Positions 42,501-54,181 of a stretch of 64,000 nucleotides of DNA are shown here, in pieces (positions within the stretch are counted from its first letter, which is position 1; the number at the start of each line of letters is the position of its first letter). The stretch is taken from NCBI GenBank assembly GCA_916613615.1, contig OU744731.1, positions 12,158,726 through 12,222,725 on the forward strand, given 5' to 3'. Source of the DNA: Steromphala cineraria (Eukaryota; Mollusca; Gastropoda; Trochida; Trochidae). The notes under the pieces were generated by a model that worked only from the letters and a program-made list of their open reading frames with translations, was not told the origin of the DNA and did not search any database. A program made the position numbers and the translations under genes.

Positions 42501-45500
42501 CATTAAACCAACCAAACATTGTACTTATGAAGTCCAAACTGAAGTGATTTAATTCTTTGTGATAGCATTAAGTACTTTGTGCAGTCATCAGCTTTAAGCC
42601 CTCTCTCAGCTATTATGGAGGGTGGTAAAATGTCAATATTCGAGTTTTTGTAGGTATTCTCCAATCCATTCGATCCATATTTAAAACTGTTTGATCTATT
42701 TACGTAAACATGTTGATTTGAAAGCCTATCTCTTGACTGAAAGTTACCATGCTAACAGATCAAATTATTGCCTGATTCTATTATCCTATGTTGCTATAAA
42801 CAGAGCAATATTTCAGGTTACACTATTCAATGGCCATGCTATCTTCAACAGAATACCTTAGATAACCACTTTGGGACAAGTAAATTACATGGCTCTTTTA
42901 TCGTCACGTCATTTTAAGATCATGTAACTGCCATAGGACAATTGGATAGCCGCATCTTGACAAGACAGGATTCGAACCCACGACACCAACTGAGAGCTTC
43001 TAATTGCAAACAGTGTATGCATTCATGACAGATGGTGTTATGCTAAATATACAAGATTACATTTTTCACTATTCTGACTGGTTAATTTGTTTTAACCTCT
43101 TAAAAATGTCCTCAATATAAGTACTTTATTACACACAACAAAATGATACAGCTTCTATCATAAATATCACCATAAACACCATTTTTCAAAGTAGAAATAT
43201 CCTTTTCCCATTGAAATACCACATTTATACCTACACATTCTGTATTTTGCTATTACAACAGATGTTGTTTAACAAATTCAGTTATAAAATTGGTATACTG
43301 TTTATGGTTAAATATGCTTAAATATTTTTGCATTCTCTTTTACGTTCGTTCAATTCTAAACAAGATCAAATAAAATAAATACAATGATATTTCATCGTGC
43401 AACTAGTAAAATTTAAATTACAATTGGATTATTTGTACATATAAAAACAATATAATCTGAGATTGTCGACATTTTTGATTATTCATAAAATAATGAAAAT
43501 ATGAAATATCCTAATGATGTAATGTAATGTTGAGAACTATTTACCTGACAATGACATCTCCAATGTTGACATCAGGCGCCTTCCATGCTAAAACTATTTT
43601 CCCCGCATTCTTTGCATTTTTATGGCCAATTTGATTCTAAAAAATAACAGAAATTAACGTTGAAAATTCATTTTAAACTTCAAGTCAAATTAGCAATGTT
43701 GGTTATCAGTCCAATTTATTAATTTTTTGACAATATTTTTTTGGGAACATGAGAGCTCTTGTCATATCAAAAATACGTAAACAACAACAATATTACACTG
43801 AAATGCTTCAACTTGTGAGATATAATGTGTTATTAATGTGTCATTGACATATGTGCATCAATAGAGTTATACTTTCAACTGTTGCTCCGACAAACACTGG
43901 CTTAAAGGGGCAGTAGCACGTTTTTAGGGGTAATAAAAGGTGATGTCAGGAAAATGAAAATAAATGGTTCCAATCTAATGACAATGTATTCAAACTAAAT
44001 GAAGCAGTAATGAATTAAATAAATAATGTAAAGTTTAGCCATGCGATTCCTTAAGGTCCAGGACATTGATGGTACATGTGTACACAATGGACCATTGAAC
44101 TGCTCTAAAGGGGCAGTAGCACGTTTTTAGGGAGAATATAAGGTGATGTCAGAAAAATGAAAATTAATGGTTCCAATTGAAAGACAATGCATTTAAACTA
44201 AATGAGGCAGTAATAATTTAAATATGTTACGTAAAGTTTAGCCATGCGATTCCTTTTCTTACACAAAATGAATTAAAGGTGTTCACACAAAAATGGCTGC
44301 CAATGTATTTTATGTGAATCTTTAAAATTTGTTCTCTGACTATGAATGATTGGATTGTGTCATTAGATTTTTGACATTGTCAAAGTTATACATTTAGCAT
44401 TAACATACAATTATCAGTGACAAATTGAAAATATAAAATTGTCAAAAAACGTGCTACTGCCCCTTTAAAAGTGGCAAAGCAGTTTAACACAATGTCTCCC
44501 TTTGAATAAAAAAATATATAAGAACGATGAATATGTACATTGAACAATGAAATAAGCTGTGACAAGTTCGCGTATCATAAACATCCATTTAGGGCACGAG
44601 CACCTTGATATCCCTTGAAAATCTAACGTTTAGTCTAAAGAAATCAGATCAAGAAATGGGTCGTAAAGAATGTGCAACCATGACGAACCTGGTGCAAATG
44701 TACGTATGACCCGCCCTCGCTTATGTACTGTAATACAAACTATCCATCGTTCGGGAAGCTCGCAAACTAGCGCAACACAGTTCATGTAATTATCCCAGTT
44801 CACCACACCACAAATAGTTTTGAAAAACACCTCATAATATCATCTTGACATGACAAGCATATGTTATTGTTACCGTGGTTTTAGACATTAAACAAGATGT
44901 CTAGTTACAGAATTGATATCAAATGTTTTGAAAAGTTGTTCGAGAAGGAATGCGTAACATATAAATTACATAGCAGATAGTTTAAATTGTTTATATAAAC
45001 TGATTTTACTCAAATAGAACTCACATGACGTCCGCCCATACAGTTCATTGCCTGTAATTTGTCCTGAGGAAGATAGTGTATAAACTTTCCTTGGAACTCT
45101 TCTGTGTTTAAGTCCTTCCGGTGTACGCTAACCTGAATACCCTTGATTGGAGTTCCATCATTTGCTTCAAGCGTAACTGTAAAATAGGACCCTGGTGTAT
45201 ACATAGAACGTAATTAAGCGCCCAAGGAAAATTGTTCTGGAAAGAAAAAGATTATTTTCAGGGGTTTTTGGGTTCAAATTTAGCTAGAAGAATCATCTAG
45301 CAGTGTAGTTACAAAAACATCACTTACTTTTCACTTTACTAGGATAACGTCTTTAAAATAAAATTGGTATATTCCCTTTTATTGAACTGAAGTATTTAAC
45401 CGCTAGTAAATGACTCTCCGAAAAAGTACAAACTTCAACATGACAAATTTATAAAAATTAAATTGATAAAGATTGCCTAATTAAGTAACTATTGAGCGAG

Positions 45501-46091
45501 CAATACAAATTTGATCTCATGAATCTAAAACTTCTTTAACTTTTTATCCTTTTCATGTCAATATTTGTTGAAAAAGAACTCAAATTTCAATGTCTGACTT
45601 GTCTGTCATCGCGATTCAAAATAATTCTTATGGTGAATTAATGTTCTACAAGTACGGCAAACTTAGGTATCCCTTACTTCCGCTTCGCAAGGCATTGTAA
45701 ATCATTAAGTATTTGTAAATACGGTCTCGTATCCTTATCATTTGAAAGAGGGCGTCTAAACACCATTCCAAAATCCGCATGCATATTAGAAGTTCTCTTG
45801 AATTCGAAAAGCTACGATAAAAGGACAGATTACAATGTGCATGTTATGGAATCCTCAGCTCCTATATTTCGCCGCTTGTGATGTTATCTAAACCTTTAAC
45901 CTGTAGTTTGAGAGACTGGCACCACAATGCAGTATAAATGCTAACATCTGCGACCGTTGTCGGTTGTTTTGTATGATTTCTTCTGCACGCTTGTATTAAT
46001 TTATTCATGTATTAAAATTTCATAACAAAGGGATCTTCTATCGTGTTATGTTTAAGCCAAAGATTGATTTCAGAAACTTTGCTGGTATCTC

Positions 46092-46131
<40 letters not shown>

Positions 46132-49100
46132 TATTGCCCGATAAAGGAATTCTTTTTACAACAGTGATGCAACATATCATAACAGTTAAGATACAGATAC
46201 ACAATGACAAAGATACATATTAAATACAGATAAAGTGTGTATAGTGTAAGATACATAGACAAAACAACTATAAGAGCACAATGGCTGTAAATTAAAATTG
46301 TGATTGTATACATTAAGAATAATTTAAAAGTTTAATACTAGTAGGTAAAAAAGATGAGCGTGCCCTCTTCGTCCGCAATTTCGCAATTTCACACAGTTCG
46401 AACACGCTTCTTATAAGAACTAACTGATGTACAGAAGTAACAATGTATTGCATCTTTGAACATAAATAGAGAAATATGATTCTGAATGAAATCATATTAC
46501 ATCTAATAAAAAGGAATTACACCATCTTCCCACGGCAAAGTGAAAACGTATCGAGCAACTCCTCGTTTAGACCTTGCCATCACAAGGTAGAAAACCGGTG
46601 ATCCGGAGCAGCGACACCTATCGTGATCACGAGTTACGCCCCTTGCCAGCTCTTTCAACAATAACCAATGAAATTGCCGTTTACATTCGGAACAAATTCA
46701 AATTAGTAACAGACGATCTTTTTGAAAACTATCCGAGTGAAATTTAATTTTAAACTTCAGTCCGCATGGTTGTTTGCATGTTTTTGATGAGCACCGAGAA
46801 TGCAGAGAAAATAAACATTACCGGTAATGTATCACTCAAATAAAGTGTTTCTCTCCCTTGTAAATCGCATACAATATTTTTTTCAAAACGGTTCTTTTAA
46901 CAAGCTGTCTTCTGATTGGGATATTCTACTTCCGTGCAGCGGGTTGAAATGCTAGCACAGAAATTGAGGCCAATGATGTCAAGGGAGGAACGGCTAAGTT
47001 TAGAAACTTTTTCGTTTCGCCCGTGACGTTGTGAAGATGGAATTACACGCGACACCCTTATTTACCTAAGCACAGTTTGTGCCCCGAATTTTCATTCTTA
47101 TCAACCTTTTGACAATGTCAATCATAGTTCCATTAAGTAGGTCATGCTTCCTAACAAGGTGTCACTGAAACGTGACAGGTATCGTGTATTAGGAGTTAAT
47201 TCACGAAATAATGCAAACTATACCTTGGGATGTCAAGTTAATACCTGAACCTGAGAAACATGACAGTAACTGCATTTAAGGCGCTTTATATTCTCCTTAA
47301 TTTGACATTTGCACTTTAATCATAAAACGATTTGTTTTCCTTGATGTATTTCATGATGAAACTTGAGTCTTCTCATGAACATTTGTAATAAATGTCATTA
47401 TTCACCCGTGTAATATATCGTCAACTAAGATCAACGTAGCGAAATGCATAACGATATAGTGTAAGAGTTGTAAATCTTGAGTGGAGAATGATAAACATCG
47501 AGCACCCTATTCTTAGGGTTTACTGCAACTAAAAGATGAAATTCCCGGGATTCATTGTTATTCAACACCAGCAGTTTTAAAACTGACGGCGTTAGGTGGA
47601 GGTTTTAAATGCATATTTTGCGGATATTGAATAAAAATGAATCCCGGAAATCCTCAAATCAAATGTAGTCAGCAACATCTTCGAAACAAAAACGAATTAC
47701 AAGCGACACCGTTATTTACCTTGGCACAGTTTGTGCCCCAAATGATAATTCTTATTAATCTCTTGACAACGACAATCATTATTTCATTTCATAAATCACC
47801 CTTCTTACAGGGCTTCACTGAAATGTGACATGTGTCGTGTATTAGGATTATTTCAAACTTAATGTCTTTATCCCCAGACACTACATGATAATGGGAACGG
47901 TAGCTTTGGGTGTCAAGTTAAAACCTCAGTCTCAGAAACCTGAAAGTTACTGCTTTTAAATTCCTTACAATTTACAATTACACTTGAATCATAAAACTTC
48001 ATAATTTCGTTGATATATTTTATGATAACTTTTGTATTCTCATAAACGTTGGTAGTTAGCGTCATTACCTTTTGTCATGTAATATATGGTAAATAAAACT
48101 TCTAAATAACGAAAGTCAAAACGATAAAGTGTAAATTACAACATTTGACACTTTCGTCTTACTGCTCTATTTTCAATTTGACCAAAAATGACTTAAATTT
48201 AGGTACAAAATGTGATGACAAAACGAAAGGCAAAACGAAGTTGTTAGGCAATATTATGTTAAGGATAAACCACGTCTTCGAGGTCTTACTAGAGATGGTA
48301 AACCCAGAGAGGTAAGACAAACCGAGGACACAATTCAGGGTTTGCTACAAAAAAGTCCGAGAAGGAGTGTGACTGCAACCGGAGATCGATTTTCACTGTT
48401 GCGATTTTATGAGTACATGTATATTTCCTTCTTTAATCAAATATCAATAAATGAATAAAGCTCCGAACCTGATGTTAGTTAGGGCCAACAGAAGGTGTTG
48501 AGTTTCCTTTTGACGTGTAACGCATTGCAAACTTAGATGTTGACCTTATAGGAACAATGATAATGCGAAGGACATTAATTAGCAAACTTTGAAGATAGAA
48601 CATTAAAATATAGTTCAAAGAATAAATTAAAGAAATACTGAATGCCCGGGGTTTTACAACGGTGTATAGTAGAAACCACTTTTGATTGAGTTCGATATTT
48701 TACAATATCATTCCTCAGTCAAATTTATCTCTGTAATCAGTGAAAGCGAGATAAAGCTGAAGACATGAATAATGAAACTATCATTTTAATCTTAATTTAG
48801 CTTTTCATGTGAATTTGCAATATCTAGGTTTTTTTTACTTTGTTCATTCAAATGACATAATTGTCTTTTATAATTCCGAAGGGAATCGCTCAACGTTTTA
48901 TTATGTATTTTATGTTTTATGTATTATATTGATGTACAATGTTGAGGCGAGACTTGAATACCAATGTGTCTGGCTGTCTGTCTGTCTGCATAATGAAACT
49001 GAAGAGGCTACCCACTTATGACCACCTGTGCTGGCTGGTAGATTGAGGTGGACAGCTTGATACTGTATGGACACGGTCCGCTCTCCCGCCAGGTGAGGTC

Positions 49101-52034
49101 CCTCCCGTGCCCAGGTAACATGGTCATACAGGTGTAACCAGGTGGGCCGCCCGGGAAACATAGCACTGAGGAGGAAACAGAAAGTAGAAATAAATTGATA
49201 AGAAGATATTCGGCCTTCTTAAAATAATATGTACATATTTACGAATGCTTAAGAATCAATTTCAACTCATTATCGTAAAAATACATTACGACTTTGTTAT
49301 GAATTAACTACGACCACTACCTGTTAATAGTTATTAGCTGTAATTAAGTTTAAATCTTCCTGCTACGAATTACCGAATGTTAAGGAATTGCACGATTTGA
49401 CTACGAAAATATACGAAAGAGTTAAAAATACTACGAACTAACAACGATATTACTTAAAGCACTTAATTAAGCCCCATCCCCCCCCCCCCCCAACCCCACC
49501 CCCCTATTTTGTAAAATGAACTTGGACTATTTGGATTATTTTGATGTATTGACCACTCCAGATATATCAATTGCTTTGTTATTGACTATTTAATTGTTCT
49601 AAAAATCGCTTATTTGCAAAAATAATGAAAATGTGAGAAAATTTGTGAGACTACTGAAATTTAGTCAAATATAACTATGGTCACAGGGGGAAAACTACAC
49701 ATTAAACTTTGGATGTTGTGAATTAAAAATAACATTTCTGATCACTAGTTGACATTCATACACTAAAACCCTTTTAATCAGGCATGATAAGAGGCTAGCA
49801 AGACATTGAATTTTCAGTACTTTTTTCATCAAAAATGTATAAAATGCCTACAATCGTAACATCTGTAAGTAAATTTTAGATTCCTTGAGTTGAACTTGTT
49901 GATCAAACACTTCTCCTTCCTTTAGATAAACCATTATCTTTGAAAGTGACCAATTAATGTCTTTGTGCAGTTTTCTTTAAATTCGATATTTGATAATTTT
50001 GTGATTTTGAAGGTTCATACTGCTTTAATTGTAAGGAAATTCAAGACTTTCAACTAAAATGACATCATGTTTTTCACAAGCTTCCAACATATATTACTTT
50101 TTAATATGAGACGCACTATTTCGCCCGGTTTTCGAATTAATACCTTGATATTGTTATTATTATTATTATAACCAATCAGAACTATAATGCAACTGTCAGG
50201 CCTTGATGACAATAAAAAAATGGCTAACGACACAATTCATAATTGGCAAATGTAATTGAAACGACTCTCTGGCGGCCTCTCGTGTTACAGATGTAGATCC
50301 GTACAAGAAAACACACCATGCACCAGCATACATGAATAGTGTTGCAAATAAGCATCATTTTAAGAAACGACTTTTGTCAGATGATACACGAGACGTGATA
50401 GTTGATTTTTGCTATGGGGTTATTTACTAAAAATTCATCAATTCACTCAGGAGAATGATAATAGTTACATTGCAGCAAAAAATATTGACTTTCATTTTCA
50501 ATTTTAAGGGAACTTGGATTTTGACTAAAAAATACCAAGTTTTTGTAAAAAGTTATTCAGTGACAGTGAATCGTAAACTGTATGAATCTTTCGTTTCCAC
50601 ACTGGTAGATGACCATTAAAACATCCTTATTGTCTCCCTGTGCATTTGTTTTGTTTATTATTAGCAGTGTATTTCTGTTCGAAAAAGTGGGGGGTGCTTA
50701 ATTAAGTTCTTTGTGTATATATCAAATCGTGGTGATTCGTTGAACATTTTGCCATAGTAAGTGAAGGAAGAAACTCGGTACATAAATATGCAGTGTCATC
50801 TTTAAAGACCAATGCGAATCTATCGGATTGAACTATTTATATATGTTTATTTTTACAAATCAATACATGGTTATGATATCATTGCAACGAGTTTGTTCAG
50901 AGTATATATGCAATTTATATTCATTGATACAGTAACATATTCATCGCGATGATAATCAGATTCAGAACAGCCGAATGCATATCGTTTAGGAAAAAACAAC
51001 ACATGATAAACTGATATTTTATTCATTTGACAAATTTGACATGAATGCGTACATAACTGCAGATACTGAATTGAAGAATATCAAAGTTTACAGAGAGCAG
51101 CTTTGCTCGTATTAACTTAATTAGTAAATTAAAACAATTACAGCTGTCACAAACAGTTTTTAACCTTTTATTTGTTGTATGCGGAATCGAAGCCACTAAT
51201 TAAACAAACGACAAACTTAAAATTGCTAAATTAAACAAGATTTAGTCTTTTTTACATCGAACAAGAAGCTTCTGTATGTGCCAAAACCAAATATATCACG
51301 TAGCGTTTACAAACAATTCAAGACTTTCAACTAAAATGACATCATGTTTTTCACAAGCTTCCAACATATATTACTTTTTAATATGAAACACACTACTTCG
51401 CCCGGGTTTCGAATTAATACCTTGATATTATTATTATTATTATTATAACCAATAGAACTATAATGCAACTGTCAGGCCTTGATGACTAAACAAAAATGGC
51501 TAACGACACAATTCATAATTGGCAAATGTAATTGAAACAACTCTCTGGCGGCCTCTCGTGTTACAGATGTAGATCCGTACAAGAAAACACACCATACATG
51601 AATAGTGTTGCAAATAAGCATCATTTTCAGAAACAACTTTTGTCAGATGACACCCGAGACGTGATAGTATTTCAAACATGGATACCTTTTCGCATCTAAC
51701 CTTTTTTAGTATTACGATAAGAGCAAATGCTGGTATAAGTAGCTGAAACAACTATCAAGAGAATGTTTATTAGTAATAACAAACCAGTAAATAGCATCAA
51801 ATACATCAAAAGAGTTATAAAATATTAAATGTCAAAACGTTAGTAAACCAAAATCGATAGATTTAATTAAAATCTAGACGTATGAATATTGCCAATGTAA
51901 TAAATATCGAGGATGCATTTGAGCACCAGAAAGCCAATTGATTTATACTATCTTCTCGTTTGTTGCATATAATCAAACCTACCTGATGGAAAGATAAACA
52001 ACAGCAGACCAGAAGCTGCAAGTTGAGGATACAT
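33988..52034 (-). CDS. FRRS1: Reeler-DOMON-cytochrome b561 protein, ferric-chelate reductase 1 family (14 exons)
   Basis: Predicted transmembrane oxidoreductase of ~606 residues (human FRRS1 is similar in size) that would move electrons across a membrane through b561 hemes. I assembled it from GT-AG sites and phase. Exons in transcript order: 51983-52034, 49026-49165, 45025-45191, 43545-43636, 41866-41962, 41339-41545, 40788-40883, 38082-38265, 37614-37730, 36436-36551, 35892-35981, 34993-35149, 34514-34663, 33988-34142. All junctions are phase-consistent except exon 2 to exon 3, which is one base out. Domain order is signal peptide, Reeler, DOMON, six-helix b561. The start is ATG 52034, giving MYPQLAASGLLLFIFPS. 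Introns hold several transposons. Substrate (ferric iron or other) is inferred from the family only. Confidence 0.88.
35152..35193. repeat. TACAAA microsatellite forming the splice-acceptor tract of exon 12
   Basis: Seven TACAAA-type units on the plus strand, TTTGTA on the gene strand, run straight into the acceptor TGTACAG of exon 12. The microsatellite therefore is the polypyrimidine-like tract. Confidence 0.85.
36590..36750. repeat. Palindromic GGCAGTAA motif cluster in intron 9
   Basis: At least eight occurrences of GGCAGTA or its complement TACTGCC/TTATTGCC in 160 bases, including the palindrome TTACTGCCTAGGCAGTAA with one mismatch. They lie about 40 bases from the exon 10 acceptor. Confidence 0.75.
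38786..39487 (-). pseudogene. LINE ORF2 C-terminal remnant in FRRS1-family intron 7
   Basis: On the minus strand, 39487-39190 reads like the post-RT region of CR1/Jockey-type elements (NAKLEKLQLDALRTICGATR; PLVDRRRVQKLTLFHKMIN). After a frameshift near 39170 it continues with STIDLWNSLPNDITNLE, then GSRFCQIMHCRLRLGCSDLN and the Cys/His motif CSCGASREDTSHYLLVCPNY, ending at a stop. The endonuclease and RT core are lost. It has the same transcription sense as the host gene. Confidence 0.8.
39581..40456. mobile_element. Family C inverted-repeat element, copy A
   Basis: 876 bp bounded by ~30-base inverted repeats: ACACAAAGAACTTAATTAAG followed by CACCCCCC at the left, and GGGGGGTGTTTAATTAAG followed by TTCTTTGTGT at the right. 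No ORF with a transposase signature. A second copy lies at 49451-50716, in the same orientation. Confidence 0.75.
40457..40615 (+). repeat. Possible LINE 3' tail fragment
   Basis: It ends in AATAAATCATCTTATCTTAT, the short-repeat tail style of some LINE 3' ends. No coding remnant remains. Confidence 0.3.
42946..43003 (-). other. tRNA-derived SINE relic in intron 4
   Basis: On the minus strand GTGGGTTCGAATCCTG is a near-perfect RNA polymerase III B box. AGCTCTCAGTTGGTG, an A-box-like motif, lies only a few bases upstream. The anticodon arm is missing, so this is not a tRNA gene. Confidence 0.35.
43902..44053 (+). mobile_element. Family A element, copy 6 (3'-truncated)
   Basis: Matches the first ~150 bases of family A and ends abruptly at GCCATGCGATTCC, where the ~53-bp shared flank of copy 7 begins. 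Confidence 0.7.
44054..44105 (+). repeat. ~53-bp flank shared with 31432-31481
   Basis: AGGTCCAGGACATTGATGG through TGGACCATTGAACTGCT, then immediately the family A left end. It is the same junction as at copy 5. Confidence 0.7.
44106..44467 (+). mobile_element. Family A inverted-repeat element, copy 7
   Basis: Complete copy in intron 3 of the FRRS1-family gene. Terminal repeats are intact (AAAGGGGCAGTAGCACGTTT and AACGTGCTACTGCCCCTTT). Closest in sequence to copy 5. Confidence 0.75.
46085..46495 (-). mobile_element. LINE 3' end with ATT-repeat tail, intron 2
   Basis: Minus-strand frame 46495-46313 ends with TKRARSSFLPTSIKLLN, the C-terminal pattern of several LINE ORF2 proteins. A ~180-base 3' UTR follows, ending CGGGCAATAAAGT and then a (ATT)n tail at 46092-46129. 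The rest of the element is absent (5' truncation). Confidence 0.65.
47040..47500. repeat. Diverged direct duplication, copy 1 (intron 2)
   Basis: Aligns with 47690-48130, offset ~655 bp, through blocks such as GCACAGTTTGTGCCCC, CGTGTATTAGGA and GGTGTCAAGTTAA-type sequence. Moderate identity with many indels. An old tandem duplication. Confidence 0.6.
47690..48130. repeat. Diverged direct duplication, copy 2 (intron 2)
   Basis: Second copy of 47040-47500. The short frame in 47637-47828 is not conserved in copy 1. Confidence 0.6.
49451..50716. mobile_element. Family C inverted-repeat element, copy B, with nested insertion
   Basis: Collinear with copy A (39581-40456) on both sides of a ~365 bp insertion (50038-50402). 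The right terminal repeat (GGGGTGCTTAATTAAGTTCT) is intact. The left one is eroded around a long C run. It lies in intron 1 of the FRRS1-family gene. Confidence 0.75.
50038..50402. repeat. Dispersed repeat D, copy 1 (inserted in element C)
   Basis: From AATTCAAGACTTTCAACT to GAGACGTGATAG it matches 51315-51668 with high identity and is absent from family C copy A. The boundaries are therefore defined on both sides. It contains a TTATTATTATTATTA run. Confidence 0.75.
51315..51668. repeat. Dispersed repeat D, copy 2
   Basis: Same unit as 50038-50402 with small deletions, 0.9 kb further along intron 1. No inverted ends or coding potential that I can see. Confidence 0.7.
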
Positions 52035-53550
52035 TTTGCTAAGTTCTGTTCGTCTTCTCGTTTTCCCTCCCTTCTGAAGTGGGGACTGTAACACTGGAAA
52101 CATATGGTGTCCGGAGATGTGTCACGTGCTTCATTGATATGCATAAAATGCATTGGAGCTAAGCATGAGATTTATTCACAACATCAAATGCATATTTTGT
52201 CAAGCTTAGGTTTTAATGGTTCGATTGTACTTGTCCCATAGCATATCTTTTTCATTCCGTTACAAACGCGATAGTTACATGAGAACGACACAAAAACAAT
52301 ATCATGAGCTTTGCGTTTCATATTTATGTAGTGATATGAAAATTCATAGTCTGTACAATGAAAACACCTACTAAAGCTTTAACAGACAGTGTCAACATTT
52401 ATAGGAATGTGATGTTACCAACATCGTTTACACAATAAAGCTCTTACAGAAAATGAATAATATGAGTTGTTATACGAGTTGTATGATCAGCTACAAAATC
52501 TACACGTTACATTTACCAAACCACTGATCGTACTTTTAACAAAAATACTTATTGTACAATCTTTTTAAAACTAACAACTTCAACCCTTTCATCTGTATGC
52601 GCTAGATTGGATTTTGGGTTTGAATCACAAGGCTATACTTTGCTATTGTCACAATCATAAACTAAATATAGAAAAATTGAAAATTTAAGCAAATGGCTTA
52701 CCTTTTCAGAAACAACAATTGGTAGCATTAGGTATTTTAAAATCAACAAATCAAACTGTCACTTTAAAGAGTGATCAACGATGTTGTTTTGGTCTCAACA
52801 GAGTTCAAGGCAACACGGCCGTTCATTGCAATTTTTTTGTTTGGTATTTGTAATTACATTAGTATAAACTAATTGCCCATTTAGTATAATGGACGATAAC
52901 GGTGCTAATTTAAAGCTCAGATATAAGTACGATGTGACAGCTGTTATAGTTAGTTATGATATGATTATTGATGTAGTGAGAGGCACGTGGAGAAATACTG
53001 TTAATAATATGTAGATGTGCGATCAGAAATGACTGTTTAATCAATCATATATTCACTGCAATAACATTGATAAATCTTACTTATGTGTATCGTCTCATTT
53101 AAGAACATCTATAGAAATAATATTTTGATAGTTATGAAAATGTGTTGTTACATATGTAAGCTGTTATATCTGTCAATTTAAACATTTTTCTACTTCGGTG
53201 GTATTTATCGCCATTCGAAAACCGACCATAACCCAATTTCAAAAAGAACGACTGATCGTAGTAGATAAGCATCTTTAGAACGTCGCTAGAAGCAGGAAGG
53301 CGACAAAGATTTGAGGTTAGTATTGTCGAATGTATTTTCTTCAGAGCGTTAATCATTCATTTATTTCTCAAAAACGCCACCAACGGTGGTACATGAGCAT
53401 AGAAATATATAACAGAGATAAATTAATAGTTTCCAAGATGAACAGAGGAAAGAAGGGAAAAAGAGACTGAAGATGGATATAAGCATTGATTAAAACATTC
53501 ATAGTCACATCTATTGTACAAGCAACGTGAATCAGGATTTAGTTAAGATG
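52035..53550. other. Upstream region of the FRRS1-family gene
   Basis: 5' UTR and promoter of the minus-strand gene should lie at its left end. No TATA box or initiator is assigned. No other gene recognised. Confidence 0.35.
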
Positions 53551-53840
53551 ACCTTATAAATTTCGATAGTTTTTTCAATTTTTTGGTATCATTTATTGAC
53601 ATTAGTTGTTTGAATTTGAAAAGGTCTGCCAAAATATAATAATAATTGTCAATGAGCTGGACCCGATGGTGGTGGAGAGCATCACACCTCAGTAGGTAGT
53701 GAAATTCATCACCAATAGCGGGCGAGTTATAAAGATTGCATGTACGTTCTGTTTTAGGAATTGCTTGCCATCTGCCTGTTTCAATTGGTAGTTTGTGGTT
53801 GCTGGTTCTGAACTGTAATAATGATCTGATAACTTAATCA
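53551..53840 (-). pseudogene. LINE ORF2 C-terminal remnant
   Basis: The minus strand reads SLLQFRTSNHKLPIETGRW, then TERTCNLYNSPAIGDEFHYL and LRCDALHHHRVQLI. That is the C-terminal Cys/His-containing region of a CR1-like LINE protein; the second Cys of the usual CxxC is now Tyr. The RT core is absent. Confidence 0.75.
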
Positions 53841-54181
53841 CCTGTAGTCCTTGAAGACAATATCAAGGGGCTATTTTTGTGTGAATTAACTTTTTGTTTA
53901 TTCGCGGTTTTGAATTTTTTTCGGAAAGTTTACATGTTAAGCTCATTTTAAAATTTATACATTCGATTTTTTTAAAAATGTCTTTCAATTCGAGACATTT
54001 ATCTTTGTTATCTTTGATAAATCTTTTTACCTACTGTCCCTGTACAAACGCTAGAAGAATGAAACAAGAGTCATCAGAAGATGACATATCCCACCGGTTC
54101 CACATGTTATCGTAAGATGTAAACCTTTGAAAGATAATTGTAAATTTTTCAAGCAAGGTTCATAATAGTATAATCTAATAT

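Larger units (their letters stand above)
41866..52034 (-). other. FRRS1: FRRS1-family exons 1-5: signal peptide and Reeler domain
   Basis: Exon 1 (51983-52034) encodes the signal peptide and ends in phase 1. Exon 2 (49026-49165) supplies CFPGGPPGYTCMTMLPGH and PYSIKLSTSIYQPAQ, the start of a Reeler domain with its PGH signature. Exon 3 (45025-45191) encodes SYFTVTLEANDG through FQGKFIHYLPQ and NCMGGRH. Exon 4 (43545-43636) has KIVLAWKAPD and GDVIVR. Exon 5 (41866-41962) has VTFVKSYSEYWV, the usual Reeler end. Conserved cysteines and the W-K-A-P motif are present. The exact 5' edge of exon 3 is uncertain. Confidence 0.82.

Noticed and set aside
44630..44830. 66-codon minus-strand ORF with protein-like composition in intron 3
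   Set aside because: No domain recognised, no splice-consistent link to flanking exons, no second copy for comparison.
48910..49161. Minus-strand 83-codon ORF over FRRS1-family exon 2
   Set aside because: It is in the wrong frame; the frame linked by phase to the signal-peptide exon gives the Reeler motif.
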